From: Acetobacter fabarum | GTDB taxonomy: Bacteria > Pseudomonadota > Alphaproteobacteria > Acetobacterales > Acetobacteraceae | Assembly: GCF_011516925.1 (NCBI RefSeq) | Contig: NZ_WOTG01000001.1 | Location: 592,216 to 656,215 of the forward strand | Direction: 5' to 3' | Length of the DNA: 64,000 nt | Part shown: in pieces, positions 28,556 to 37,255 of the stretch | Layout: each line of letters opens with the position of its first letter | Numbering within the stretch: the first letter of the stretch is position 1 | The notes under the pieces: model-generated | Databases searched by the model: none | The model's input: the letters and a program-made list of their open reading frames with translations, nothing else | What the model was told of the DNA's origin: nothing | Program-made: the position numbers and the translations under genes

Positions 28556-29321
28556 GGGCGTGCCCTCCGCCACAGACGGTGCAGGCCGGGTCCGCGCTCA
28601 GGGTCATGGTTGTAAACTTCATGCGCAGGGCATCCCACATCAGCAGTTCCCCGGCACCAGTATTGCCTAAGCCCAGTATCTGCTTGAGCGCCTGCGTTGC
28701 CTGTAACGTGCCCATAACCCCTGTTACCGCGCCAAACACACCGGCATCACCACAGCTCAGGCCGGATGCCTGGCCGTCTGTTGCAGGGTACAGGCAGTTA
28801 TAGCACCCGCCACCCTGCGTGGGGCTGAATGTGGCCAACTGCCCTTCAAACCGTTGTACTGCGGCGGAGACCAGCACCTTGCCAGCCTGCACGCAGGCAG
28901 CGTTAACCGCGTAACGGGTAGCAAAGTTGTCACACCCGTCACACACAAGGTCATACTGAGCGACAAGGTCGTGGGCATTGCCGGCATTGAGCCGCATATC
29001 CCATGCCTCCACCACAATTTCGGGGTTCAGGGCGGCCAGTTGTTCACGCGCGGTGTCCACCTTTTTGCGCCCCACGGCACGCGTGGTGTGCAGCACCTGC
29101 CGCTGAAGGTTGGACAGTTCGACCACATCATCATCCACCAGACCGATTCGGCCCACGCCTGCGGCAGCCAGATACAAAGCCGCTGGCGCACCCAGCCCAC
29201 CGGCCCCCACCACAAGCACGGAGGCGTTTTTTAACGCGACCTGCCCCGTGCCGCCGACCTCGGGCAACAGAATGTGGCGAGAATAGCGCTGGATTTCATT
29301 TTCGCTGAGGTCAAGCTGCAT
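28548..29321 (-). CDS. moeB: HesA/MoeB/ThiF-family E1-like adenylyltransferase
   Basis: The 257-residue protein starts MQLDLSENEIQRYSRHILLP, the MoeB-type N-terminus. It has the nucleotide-binding GAGGLGAP followed by an Asp-rich strand, LQRQVLH, CDGCDNFATRYAVN, and two CxxC pairs (CYNC and CTVC) for structural zinc. It adenylates the C-terminus of a ubiquitin-like sulfur carrier such as MoaD or ThiS. There is no C-terminal rhodanese domain. moaD or thiS is not adjacent, so the partner is unknown. The downstream overlapping DsrE-like gene is a candidate functional partner. Confidence 0.88.
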   Translation of the reverse strand: MQLDLSENEIQRYSRHILLPEVGGTGQVALKNASVLVVGAGGLGAPAALYLAAAGVGRIGLVDDDVVELSNLQRQVLHTTRAVGRKKVDTAREQLAALNPEIVVEAWDMRLNAGNAHDLVAQYDLVCDGCDNFATRYAVNAACVQAGKVLVSAAVQRFEGQLATFSPTQGGGCYNCLYPATDGQASGLSCGDAGVFGAVTGVMGTLQATQALKQILGLGNTGAGELLMWDALRMKFTTMTLSADPACTVCGGGHAHG

Positions 29322-29512
29322 GGGTCTTTTGTATCCGCTCCTGAGTAGTCCGGGGGCATACACGCCCCCATACACGTTATGGACACCCTAACACTGTGTA
29401 ACAAAGGTCATATTTTTGTAATAACGCATGGAACCGTACACATTATTATCTGGTTAGAAGAAGGTAACTGGTTTATAAGAATTGCACCAAACGCATATGA
29501 GGAATGTGTAAC

Positions 29513-30133
29513 ATGACAACCTTCACCCAGCCCGGACCCGCAGTCCGGCCAGCCAGTCTGCCCCGCCGCCAGACCGCGCGCCGGGTGTGTGTTGCCACGG
29601 CAGCTGCGTCGTTTGGCCTGTATCTGGCCTCCCCTTTTGTCACGTTGTGGTCTGTTGCTTCCGACCTGCAACGCCACGATGCCACAGCCCTTGGGCGGAT
29701 GATCAACTGGGGTGCGCTTGATGCCTCACTCAAACGGCAGACGCTGGCTGGCCTGCACCTGAACATCCAGCCCGCAGCGGATGAACTGCCCGATTTTGGG
29801 TCGTCCTTTGCCACAACAGCCGTATCCAACGCGGTGGATACCACAGTCACACAAGCCAACCTTGGCACATTACTGGATGAGGCCCTGCCTGCTTCCACCT
29901 CTGCAGAGCAGCCTGCCACGCCCTCTTTTGCATCGCTGGCCACGCGGGCTTCGGTCCATTTTAACCGGCTGGACCAGTTTGTTATGGAAATGCCCCTGCC
30001 CGGCCATGAGCGCGAAACACCCCTGCGCGTTGAATTACGTATTCAGGGCTGGAAGTGGAAAATTACCAACGTGGAATTCCCCATGCGGCGTGCGCCCGTC
30101 ATGCAGGCATCGGCCACCCCTTCCAACGCCTGA
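29513..30133 (+). CDS. DUF2939 domain protein
   Basis: The 206-residue protein has an N-terminal membrane anchor (FGLYLASPFVTLWSVA) followed by the DUF2939 block LQRHDATALGRMINWGALDASLKRQTL. The soluble remainder is probably periplasmic. Function of this domain is not known. It is divergent from the moeB-like gene and ends just before a strong terminator. Confidence 0.83.
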   Translation: MTTFTQPGPAVRPASLPRRQTARRVCVATAAASFGLYLASPFVTLWSVASDLQRHDATALGRMINWGALDASLKRQTLAGLHLNIQPAADELPDFGSSFATTAVSNAVDTTVTQANLGTLLDEALPASTSAEQPATPSFASLATRASVHFNRLDQFVMEMPLPGHERETPLRVELRIQGWKWKITNVEFPMRRAPVMQASATPSNA

Positions 30134-30156
30134 ATAACAGGCCGCACTGAACCCAT

Positions 30157-30197
30157 AAAAAAAGCCAGCCCTCCCTTGCGGAGGACTGGCTTTTTTA
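30157..30197. terminator. Bidirectional terminator between DUF2939 and DUF3126 genes
   Basis: A long stem with one mismatch (about 30157-30173 with 30180-30197) has an A-run on one side and a T-run on the other, separating two convergent genes. Confidence 0.9.
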
Positions 30198-30210
30198 CTG
30201 GCGCTGCGGT

Positions 30211-30438
30211 TCAGGCGCGGGGCAGGTCTTCTTCCAGCACCACCATGTTTACGGCGTAGCTGACATCACCATCTTCATCATCACGATGAACGGTGCCGAT
30301 GACTTCGCCCTTTACGGCCAGTTCGACCGACATGCCTGCACGCGGGGCCGGGTTTACGGTCAGTTCAGGCGAACCCAGCAGGCGGCGCAGCGCGCTCTGG
30401 AGGCGGGTGATCTCTGAAGCAGAAAGAGAAGCGCTCAT
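30211..30438 (-). CDS. DUF3126 family small protein
   Basis: A 75-residue conserved alphaproteobacterial protein with the DUF3126 pattern LRRLLGSPELTV...SVELAVKGEVIGTVHRDDEDGDVSY. The start at 30438 gives AAGGA a 9-base spacing; the ATG three codons upstream (30447) abuts the ribosome site and is less likely. Function is unknown. Confidence 0.88.
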   Translation of the reverse strand: MSASLSASEITRLQSALRRLLGSPELTVNPAPRAGMSVELAVKGEVIGTVHRDDEDGDVSYAVNMVVLEEDLPRA

Positions 30439-30682
30439 GTCATTCATTCCTTAGTCGAGCCAAATCATGCATCAGGAAAAACGGAACACGGGGCATACCC
30501 GGTCGCCCCACAAACGGCGAACGACCATTAACCCGGCGTGCGCGCCTTCCGATCTGTTCCGCACCCTATAGGCCATCCCGCTTGGGCGGGGCAACCTTTG
30601 GCAGCCGTGCCACGCCCTTGCCATGTCCGCGCCATTTTCCACCGTGCAACTGTCTTTACTCACCAAGGGAGATACCTACACC

Positions 30683-31201
30683 GTGCGAGCACTGCGCCCT
30701 CTTTTGTCTGCCCTGCTGGTCTGCCTGTCGGCTGGACTGTGCGTTATGGCCACGCAGGACAAGCCTCTGCCACCCAGCATGCAGAGCGACAAAACAGACC
30801 ATGTGCTGTACATGGCAACGCATGATGGCGTAGCCCAGACAGCTACAGCACTCTCCCGCCCCCATGGGTGGGACGATGTGATGCAGGCTCTGGCACAGGG
30901 CAGGCCGGAAGCCGCCCGTATTGTGGCAACCGTTCTGCCACAGACCGATGCCCGCACGGCCCGGACGGTAGAGCACACGCTGCAACGCCTGCTCCCCCGC
31001 CAGCCTGCAATGGTGCTGAGCGCGACCGAACCCAACGCAGCCGCAACGGGCAGTACCAAAAACATCTGCTCCCCCACGGGCATGTCCACCACATGGCGCA
31101 AAAAGGCCGAGCAGGCCGTAACCAAGGTGCATGACATCCGCCTGGCTACGCGCACGCAAACCTGCCTGCATACGCTCCAGCGCCGGGTTCCGTCTGCCTG
31201 A
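30683..31201 (+). CDS. Exported hypothetical protein
   Basis: The GTG at 30683 has AAGGGAG 12 bases upstream and opens a Sec signal (VRALRPLLSALLVCLSAGLC), giving a 172-residue protein. An upstream ATG at 30623 in the same frame lacks these features. The mature part is helical, with three Cys (NICSP, TCLHT and one in the signal). I do not recognise a domain. A perfect A/T-rich 11-bp inverted repeat follows the stop. Confidence 0.65.
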   Translation: MRALRPLLSALLVCLSAGLCVMATQDKPLPPSMQSDKTDHVLYMATHDGVAQTATALSRPHGWDDVMQALAQGRPEAARIVATVLPQTDARTARTVEHTLQRLLPRQPAMVLSATEPNAAATGSTKNICSPTGMSTTWRKKAEQAVTKVHDIRLATRTQTCLHTLQRRVPSA

Positions 31202-31203
31202 GT

Positions 31204-31236
31204 TGTGTTTTTTCTAACAGTTTTTGAAAAAACACA
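31204..31236. terminator. Perfect 11-bp A/T-rich inverted repeat after the exported protein gene
   Basis: TGTGTTTTTTC at 31204-31214 pairs perfectly with GAAAAAACACA at 31226-31236, with an 11-base loop, two bases after the stop codon. It is placed like a terminator, but the stem is A/T-rich and has no separate T-tail. Confidence 0.5.
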
Positions 31237-31312
31237 GATTTGTTAACCAGATTTTTCCAATTTTTTTATCGAAGTGTGGCGCTGTATTCCGTATAAGGGA
31301 TGCAGCACACGC

Positions 31313-31338
31313 AAATGCGATATGACATAATCGCATTT
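31313..31338. promoter_or_regulatory. Perfect inverted repeat upstream of the alginate-export-family gene, candidate operator
   Basis: AAATGCGAT (31313-31321) and ATCGCATTT (31330-31338) are perfect inverted half-sites around an 8-base spacer. The region is AT-rich and lies about 85-110 bases before the ATG of the outer membrane protein gene, fitting a dimeric regulator site. The regulator is unknown. Confidence 0.5.
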
Positions 31339-31360
31339 ATAGCAATAATGATAATATAAG

Positions 31361-31379
31361 TCATTCAATAATTGAATGA
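31361..31379. promoter_or_regulatory. Perfect 19-base palindrome before the alginate-export-family gene, candidate operator
   Basis: TCATTCAAT (31361-31369) and ATTGAATGA (31371-31379) are perfect inverted repeats around a single base, ending 42 bases before the start codon. Position and symmetry suggest an operator or a strong early-mRNA hairpin. Confidence 0.5.
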
Positions 31380-31421
31380 ATTGCCAGACCTAATAAAAAT
31401 AACAAGAAGTGACCTCGGCCC

Positions 31422-33302
31422 ATGACCGTAATCACCGACCACACCACTCCAAAACCAGCCAGCACCACACGTTACCCCCTGCCCGGCCCGCGCTGTTACG
31501 CTTATTCTGTCGCCCTGCGCACGGGCCTGCTGGCCTCTGGCTCGGCCCTGCTCTGCCTGTGGGCTGCCCCCGCCGGGGCCGAAACCGCGCCCAATGCGGC
31601 GTATCTCCACATGCCGCACACGCCACCTGCCACACAGCAGAACACGCAGCCGGACACCACGACGACGACAACAACGACCACCACCGTAACCGCCCCTGCG
31701 CAGATTACGGGTGCCCGCATTGTTACCGTGACACCCCCTGCTGCCACGGCCCCACGCCCCGGATTTTGGGATAACAGCCGCCTGCTCCCCCCCCTGACCA
31801 GCCGCCCCGAAGCGTATGGCCAGCCGCAGTCGCTCGAGCTCACCCCCCTGCCAACAGCATTGCTGCATCAGGGCCCGTGGGGAGTGTTCAACGCCAATAC
31901 AGGGGCCGCTGCGGGTTTTGGCACCGTGGGCTATTATGCTGTCTCCCGCTGGGCGGAGGACTGGTCCAGCCTGCGTGACAAACGCAACCGCCTGGACCCC
32001 ATGGATGCGCTCAAATACATCCCGTTCAACACAAACGGTGATATTTACCTGACGCTGAGCGGCAACTTCCGGCAGCATAATTTTTATGACCAGCGCGCAG
32101 GTTTTGGCTCAACCAAAAAAGAGCCCGCCTACCGCAACAACTTCCGCTGGAACGCTGGGGCAGACCTGCATCTGGGCGAGCATGTGCGCCTGTATGGCGA
32201 GTTAATGAGCGGTCAGGCGGCGGGGATCAATTACTATGGCTATGCCGGGGGCCGCTGGCGCAGCAGGCTGGATGCACAACAGGCTTTTGTGGAAGTGCGC
32301 GGCAGGGTGCTTAACGCCACCGTGGGCGGCATGGCCGGGCGCATGACCTTTTTGGATGCACCACCCTACTTTACCGCAGGCAGCGTGTACCCCTCCGTGC
32401 CTTATTCCTGGAATGGTCTGCGCGGCTATGCGTTCTGGAAAAACTTTCGCATAGACGGGTTTTATTTAACCCTGACCAACAACGCGCCTTCAGCCATGTT
32501 CCATGATCAGGTCGGCTGGAACTCGCGCCTGTTCGGGGCCTATACGTCCTATGCGGTGCCCAGCTTCAAGTTTCTGGGGCGCAACAGCCAGATTTTTGTG
32601 GATACGTTCTATCTGGGGACCATTCTCTCCAAAAGCCCCCTGCCCTCGCTGGCTGGTGGCTCCATTGCCGGCTCCACCCACCGCGACACACCGGGCACAC
32701 GCATATGGGGTAATGCTGGCCCGCTGGAATTTTCGGTCGGGGCCATGTGGCAGGGGGGTGAGTTCCGTGCAGCCAAAAACGGACCAACCCGCCCGGTTTC
32801 CGCCTATGCCATTGATGCCACGCTCTCCTGGCGGTTTGCAAAATGGCCCGGCCACCCTGCCATTGGCATACAGGTGGACAGTGTTTCCGGCGGGAATATG
32901 CGCAAAGGCCAGCGTAGCTCCTGGGGCAGCTTTTTGTCCCCCTACGTGCCCAGCGCCTACTACCTGGATATGAGCACCTATATCGGTCAGTCGAACCTGA
33001 TCGACGTAGGCCCCATTGCCACCATTGCCCCCACCCCCAACACCACCTTGCTGCTCAAGGTGCCCGCCGTGTGGCGCAACAGCCGGCAGGATGCCATTTA
33101 TGCCAGCGGCACCGCCTTTTATGCCTACCGCCCGCACGGGGCCTACACAGCCACCATGCCACAGGCCAGCTTTACCTGGCGGGCCACACGCCACATTACG
33201 CTTGGTATTGATGGGGAATACATTTTTGCCTCGCGCACCATGACCAACGCCGGAGCCACATCTGGCGCCTTTGTGCAAAGCAACATTGAACTGACCTTCT
33301 GA
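31422..33302 (+). CDS. Alginate-export-family outer membrane beta-barrel protein
   Basis: The 626-residue protein begins with a long signal region (hydrophobic core GLLASGSALLCLWAAPAGA) followed by a linker with a run of ten Thr. From about residue 200 it shows the AlgE-like barrel pattern: alternating aromatic strands, FRWNAGADLHLGEHVRLYGELMSG, and a C-terminal residue Phe typical of outer membrane barrels. Relatives form channels for anionic polysaccharide or small substrates; in acetic acid bacteria such proteins are not necessarily linked to alginate. There is no ABC or synthase gene nearby. Two palindromes lie just upstream. Confidence 0.78.
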   Translation: MTVITDHTTPKPASTTRYPLPGPRCYAYSVALRTGLLASGSALLCLWAAPAGAETAPNAAYLHMPHTPPATQQNTQPDTTTTTTTTTTVTAPAQITGARIVTVTPPAATAPRPGFWDNSRLLPPLTSRPEAYGQPQSLELTPLPTALLHQGPWGVFNANTGAAAGFGTVGYYAVSRWAEDWSSLRDKRNRLDPMDALKYIPFNTNGDIYLTLSGNFRQHNFYDQRAGFGSTKKEPAYRNNFRWNAGADLHLGEHVRLYGELMSGQAAGINYYGYAGGRWRSRLDAQQAFVEVRGRVLNATVGGMAGRMTFLDAPPYFTAGSVYPSVPYSWNGLRGYAFWKNFRIDGFYLTLTNNAPSAMFHDQVGWNSRLFGAYTSYAVPSFKFLGRNSQIFVDTFYLGTILSKSPLPSLAGGSIAGSTHRDTPGTRIWGNAGPLEFSVGAMWQGGEFRAAKNGPTRPVSAYAIDATLSWRFAKWPGHPAIGIQVDSVSGGNMRKGQRSSWGSFLSPYVPSAYYLDMSTYIGQSNLIDVGPIATIAPTPNTTLLLKVPAVWRNSRQDAIYASGTAFYAYRPHGAYTATMPQASFTWRATRHITLGIDGEYIFASRTMTNAGATSGAFVQSNIELTF

Positions 33303-33470
33303 CCCGCTTTGGGGCAGACAAATCCCTGTGAGCATCGTATGTGCACAAAAGAGCGGAGGATTGCGGCCTGCCCGCAAACCCTCCGCCCTTAGACCGTACG
33401 CGAGGGAACGCCAGACCACCCGCATGATGGATGGCGTAACCTCCATGACCCTCCGGGAGAGACAGGACGC

Positions 33471-35429
33471 ATGGCCAGCCCGAACCCCCAACGGGAACTC
33501 ACACTCCGTGGTCTGCTGCTTGGCGCGCTTATTACCATCGTATTTACCGCCTCCAATGTGTATCTGGGCCTGCGGATCGGGCTGACATTTGCCTCATCCA
33601 TACCCGCTGCGGTTATTTCCATGGCCGTGCTGCGCCTTATGGGTGGGGGCACCTTGCTGGAAAACAACATGGTGCAAAGCCAGGCTTCGGCTGCGGGCAC
33701 CCTGTCCTGCGTGTTTGCGACCTTTCCGGGGCTGATTATTGCCGGGTTCTGGACGCATTTTCCCTTCTGGCAAACGGCGGGACTGTCCTTTGCTGGCGGG
33801 GTGCTGGGGGTACTGTTCACCATCCCGCTCAGGCGTGCGCTGGTCACACAAAGCAGCCTGCCCTACCCCGAAGGCGTGGCCGCGGCCGAAATCCTGCGTG
33901 CAGGGGCGGATAAGAGCAACCAGCGCGGCCTGCAGGCATTGATCAGCGGCGGGGTCATGGCCTCTGTTTTTTCGTTTTGCAGTGGCGGCCTGCGCGTGCT
34001 GGCCGATGGGCTTAACCTGACCGCAAGTGCGGGGAGTGCCGTATTCCAGCTCAGTGCCGCGTTTTCCCCCGCCCTGATCGGGGCGGGGTATCTGGTTGGC
34101 CTGAGCGGGGGCATGGCCATGCTAACAGGCTGCATACTGGCATGGGGCGTGGGTGTGCCCTGGCTGACCAGCCTGCTACCCAACCCCGCGCACCTACCCC
34201 CCGCCCAGTTTGCGCAGGACATATGGCTGCACAAGGTCCGCTTTGTGGGGGCTGGTGCCATTGCCATTGCCTCCCTCTGGACCCTGATCGAGCTCATGCC
34301 CCCCGTGCTGCGGGGCATACGCACCATGCTGCAACGCACAACGGGCCTGACCGCCACAACAGACAAGGACCTTTCCGCCCGCACCATGGGGGTGCTTATG
34401 GTGGGGGCCATGCTGTTGCTGACTGGTTTTTTTGCCGCATTTCTGGCCCCCGTGGCTCACGGGTTCTGGCCTATTGTTGGCGTGGCTGTGGTGTTCTGCG
34501 TTGTATTCGGCTTTGTTATGGCCGCAGCCTGCGGGTACATGGCGGGTATTGTGGGGTCATCCTCCTCCCCCATTTCGGGCATTATCATTATTGGCGCAGT
34601 CTTATGCGCACTGATGATTCTGGCACTGGAAGCTCTGGGCCTGACACCTGATGCCATGATGGCAGATGGCCAGAAACTGGCCACAGCGTTTACCATCCTG
34701 CTCCTGTCGGCCATTACCGCCACCATCGCCATTTCCAACGACAACCTGCAAGACCTCAAGACCGGCCAGCTCGTAGGGGCCACCCCGTGGAAGCAGGAAG
34801 TCGCGCTTATAGCGGGCTGCCTTGTTGGGGCTGCGGTTATCCCGCCCGTTCTTAACCTGCTGTATCAGGCATACGGGTTTACTGGCGCCATGCCCCGCCC
34901 CGGCATGGACCCGGCCCATGCCCTGTCTGCCCCTCAACCCGCCCTGATCACCCTGATTGCCAAAGGCATTTTTACCCATTCACTGGACTGGACCATGCTT
35001 TGCGTTGGCATGGGGCTGGGGGTAGGCTTGGTTGTGCTGGACCTTGGCCTGCGCCGCCGGGGGCAGGCTCTGCCACCGCTGGGGGTGGCCGTGGGCCTGT
35101 ACCTGCCTGCCTCCGTCAGCCTGACACTGGCCTGCGGGGCCATACTGGGGTGGGTGCTCAAGCGGATCAGCCGTAACCGGCATGCTGCCAGCGCCACAGG
35201 CCAGAGCAGCCCGGAGGGTGGTTCCACCGGCACCATGCTGGCATCTGGCTTTATTGTGGGGGAAAGCCTGACCGGGGTGTTACTGGCTGTTCTTTCCGGC
35301 GCCACAGGGCGGGATAATGCTTTTTCCCTCGCCGCCTTTGTGCCCCAGAACGTACCCGCCATTCTGGGCACGCTGGGCTTTGGTGTATTGTGCTGGGCTT
35401 TTGCGCGCAAAACTCTCCGCGCGCCCTGA
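33471..35429 (+). CDS. OPT/YSL-family oligopeptide transporter
   Basis: The 652-residue polytopic protein has about 14-16 hydrophobic segments. Family blocks include ELTLRGLLLGALITIVFTASNVYLGLR at the N-terminus (split here: TASNVYLGLRIG), QSQASAAGTLS, LPYPEGVAAAEILRAG and SSSPISGI. OPT proteins are proton-coupled importers of peptides or metal chelates. The gene is alone; the substrate is unknown. Confidence 0.93.
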   Translation: MASPNPQRELTLRGLLLGALITIVFTASNVYLGLRIGLTFASSIPAAVISMAVLRLMGGGTLLENNMVQSQASAAGTLSCVFATFPGLIIAGFWTHFPFWQTAGLSFAGGVLGVLFTIPLRRALVTQSSLPYPEGVAAAEILRAGADKSNQRGLQALISGGVMASVFSFCSGGLRVLADGLNLTASAGSAVFQLSAAFSPALIGAGYLVGLSGGMAMLTGCILAWGVGVPWLTSLLPNPAHLPPAQFAQDIWLHKVRFVGAGAIAIASLWTLIELMPPVLRGIRTMLQRTTGLTATTDKDLSARTMGVLMVGAMLLLTGFFAAFLAPVAHGFWPIVGVAVVFCVVFGFVMAAACGYMAGIVGSSSSPISGIIIIGAVLCALMILALEALGLTPDAMMADGQKLATAFTILLLSAITATIAISNDNLQDLKTGQLVGATPWKQEVALIAGCLVGAAVIPPVLNLLYQAYGFTGAMPRPGMDPAHALSAPQPALITLIAKGIFTHSLDWTMLCVGMGLGVGLVVLDLGLRRRGQALPPLGVAVGLYLPASVSLTLACGAILGWVLKRISRNRHAASATGQSSPEGGSTGTMLASGFIVGESLTGVLLAVLSGATGRDNAFSLAAFVPQNVPAILGTLGFGVLCWAFARKTLRAP

Positions 35430-35461
35430 ACTCCCTGCCAGACGGCCAGCCGCCAAGGCTA

Positions 35462-36271
35462 TTAGTGCTGTAACAGCACCGGCACACGGGGGGTGGCCAG
35501 AATATAGTCGGTCACACTGCCCATAAGCCGACTATAGAGCATGTTGTGCTGGTACCCCCCGATCACCAGCATGTCGGCACGGAAGGTTCCGGCCATATCC
35601 AGCAGGGTTTGCCCGGCGTTGTGGCTCTCCACAACAGGCTGCTGGGTTAGGGTTACGCCGGGCAGAATATCCAGCGGCAACGGGTCGGTGGCGGATACGG
35701 CAACCTCAACCGCCTCAGCCGCCCCCACAAAGGAGCGGGCGGCAAAAAACGTGCGGCGGCAGGCGGGGGTGTCTTTCCATGCCATGAACATGCGGTTCCC
35801 GCTGGTCTGCTCCCAGAATGGGGGCACAAACAGAACGGGGCGTCCGGATTCAAAAATGGCGGCACGGGTGGCCACATGCTTTTGTGCGCTGTCCCGGCTA
35901 TCGGGGAAACCCAGAATCAGCAGGTCGGCGTCCTTGCCGTAACCTGCAATAATGCGGTCCACCGTAATTTCGGGGTCCAGCCAGTTGACCTCCACCTTGC
36001 CCAGCCGGTCTGCGGGAGTGCCATATTCCTGCGCCAGCCATTGCTGGAAGCGGGTATGCAGGGCATCGGCCCATTCGCGCTGTTGAGCCCGCAGGGTCTG
36101 GGCCTGTGTATCGGAAAACCCGATGCGCCCCAGAATCTGCTCCGGAGGTTCCCGCGCGGCCAGCACATCAATCCGCTGCATCCCCCGAATACGGGTGAGC
36201 GCCTGTGCTGCCATGCCCAGCAAAACCTCGGTCTGGTCCAGTTGGCTGAGAATAACAAGGCACCGTTGCAT
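35462..36271 (-). CDS. Tandem universal stress protein
   Basis: The 269-residue protein holds two Usp folds. The start at 36271 is supported by GAGGAGG about 10 bases upstream, while the open frame runs further. The second domain ends with the ATP-binding pattern GGYQHNMLYSRLMGSVTDYI (G-2x-G-9x-G-S/T-like), the first with LLILGFPDS. It is cytoplasmic and probably binds nucleotide. Convergent with the OPT gene. Confidence 0.86.
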   Translation of the reverse strand: MQRCLVILSQLDQTEVLLGMAAQALTRIRGMQRIDVLAAREPPEQILGRIGFSDTQAQTLRAQQREWADALHTRFQQWLAQEYGTPADRLGKVEVNWLDPEITVDRIIAGYGKDADLLILGFPDSRDSAQKHVATRAAIFESGRPVLFVPPFWEQTSGNRMFMAWKDTPACRRTFFAARSFVGAAEAVEVAVSATDPLPLDILPGVTLTQQPVVESHNAGQTLLDMAGTFRADMLVIGGYQHNMLYSRLMGSVTDYILATPRVPVLLQH

Positions 36272-36402
36272 GCACGCCTCCTCTCGCACGCCATAAACTA
36301 TGGGGCTGACTGTGGCACACCTGCCCTCTCTCTGGAAGGTGAAGAAAAAACAGCCCTCTGCCCCTCGCATTCAGCGGCAAAGCTGGGCAAAACTGCCCCA
36401 CC

Positions 36403-37230
36403 ATGCGCCATACGCGCCAGAGCAGAGGAAAGAGCAGAACAGTGTTGCTAAACGTGAGCGAGCGCGGCCCCGAACACCCAACGCCCGAAAAAACCCTGCC
36501 GGTTGTGCTGCTGCATGGCCTGTTTGGCCGGGCGCGCAACCTGGGTTTTGTGCAGCGCAAGCTGGCCACAACCCGGCGTACACTGGCCATGGACCTGCGC
36601 AACCACGGCAACAGCCCCCACGGCCCCATGAGCTACCCTGCCATGGCGCAGGATGTGCTGGACACAATGGAGCAGCTCCACGCCAGCCCCGCCATTATGC
36701 TCGGGCACTCCATGGGGGGCAAAACCGCCATGATGGCAGCCCTGACCCACCCAACCGCCATACGCGCCCTGATTGTAGTGGACATAGCTCCCGCACAGGG
36801 CGGGTTTGACCGGCTGGACCTGCCCGATAATCTGGAGCAGCTGCAATTCCCTCCACATCTGGACCAGCGCAGCACCAACGACCTGCTGCGCCCCTATATT
36901 GCAAGCGATGCGGTGCGCCAGCTTATGGCGCAGAACATACGACAGGGGGATAATCCCGGCTGGGCCATTGGCCTGCACGATATTCAGGCCGCCATGCCCG
37001 ACATTATGGGCTGGCCCCACCTTGCCCCAGATTTACGCTATGAAGGGCCAACCCTGTTCATTCGCGGGGAAAACTCGCCTTATATCAGCCCGGGTAATTA
37101 CGCCGCCATGCGGGCACTTTTTCCCAACCACCGGCTGGAGAGCATTCGCGGTGCGGGCCACTGGGTCCATGCCGATGCCCCCCAGCGCTTTACCGAACTG
37201 GTGGAAGAGTTTCTGGCCAATATTCCCTGA
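36403..37230 (+). CDS. Alpha/beta hydrolase, YbfF-like esterase
   Basis: The protein of up to 275 residues has the fold signatures VVLLHGLFGRARN (oxyanion), MDLRNHGNSPH, the nucleophile GHSMGGKTA, and the C-terminal His in GAGHWVHADAP. This set matches YbfF-type acyl esterases. A GTG at 36442 with AGAGGA upstream is an alternative start. The physiological ester is unknown. Confidence 0.88.
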   Translation: MRHTRQSRGKSRTVLLNVSERGPEHPTPEKTLPVVLLHGLFGRARNLGFVQRKLATTRRTLAMDLRNHGNSPHGPMSYPAMAQDVLDTMEQLHASPAIMLGHSMGGKTAMMAALTHPTAIRALIVVDIAPAQGGFDRLDLPDNLEQLQFPPHLDQRSTNDLLRPYIASDAVRQLMAQNIRQGDNPGWAIGLHDIQAAMPDIMGWPHLAPDLRYEGPTLFIRGENSPYISPGNYAAMRALFPNHRLESIRGAGHWVHADAPQRFTELVEEFLANIP

Positions 37231-37255
37231 AGCCCCGCACGCGCGGGATAGGCCC

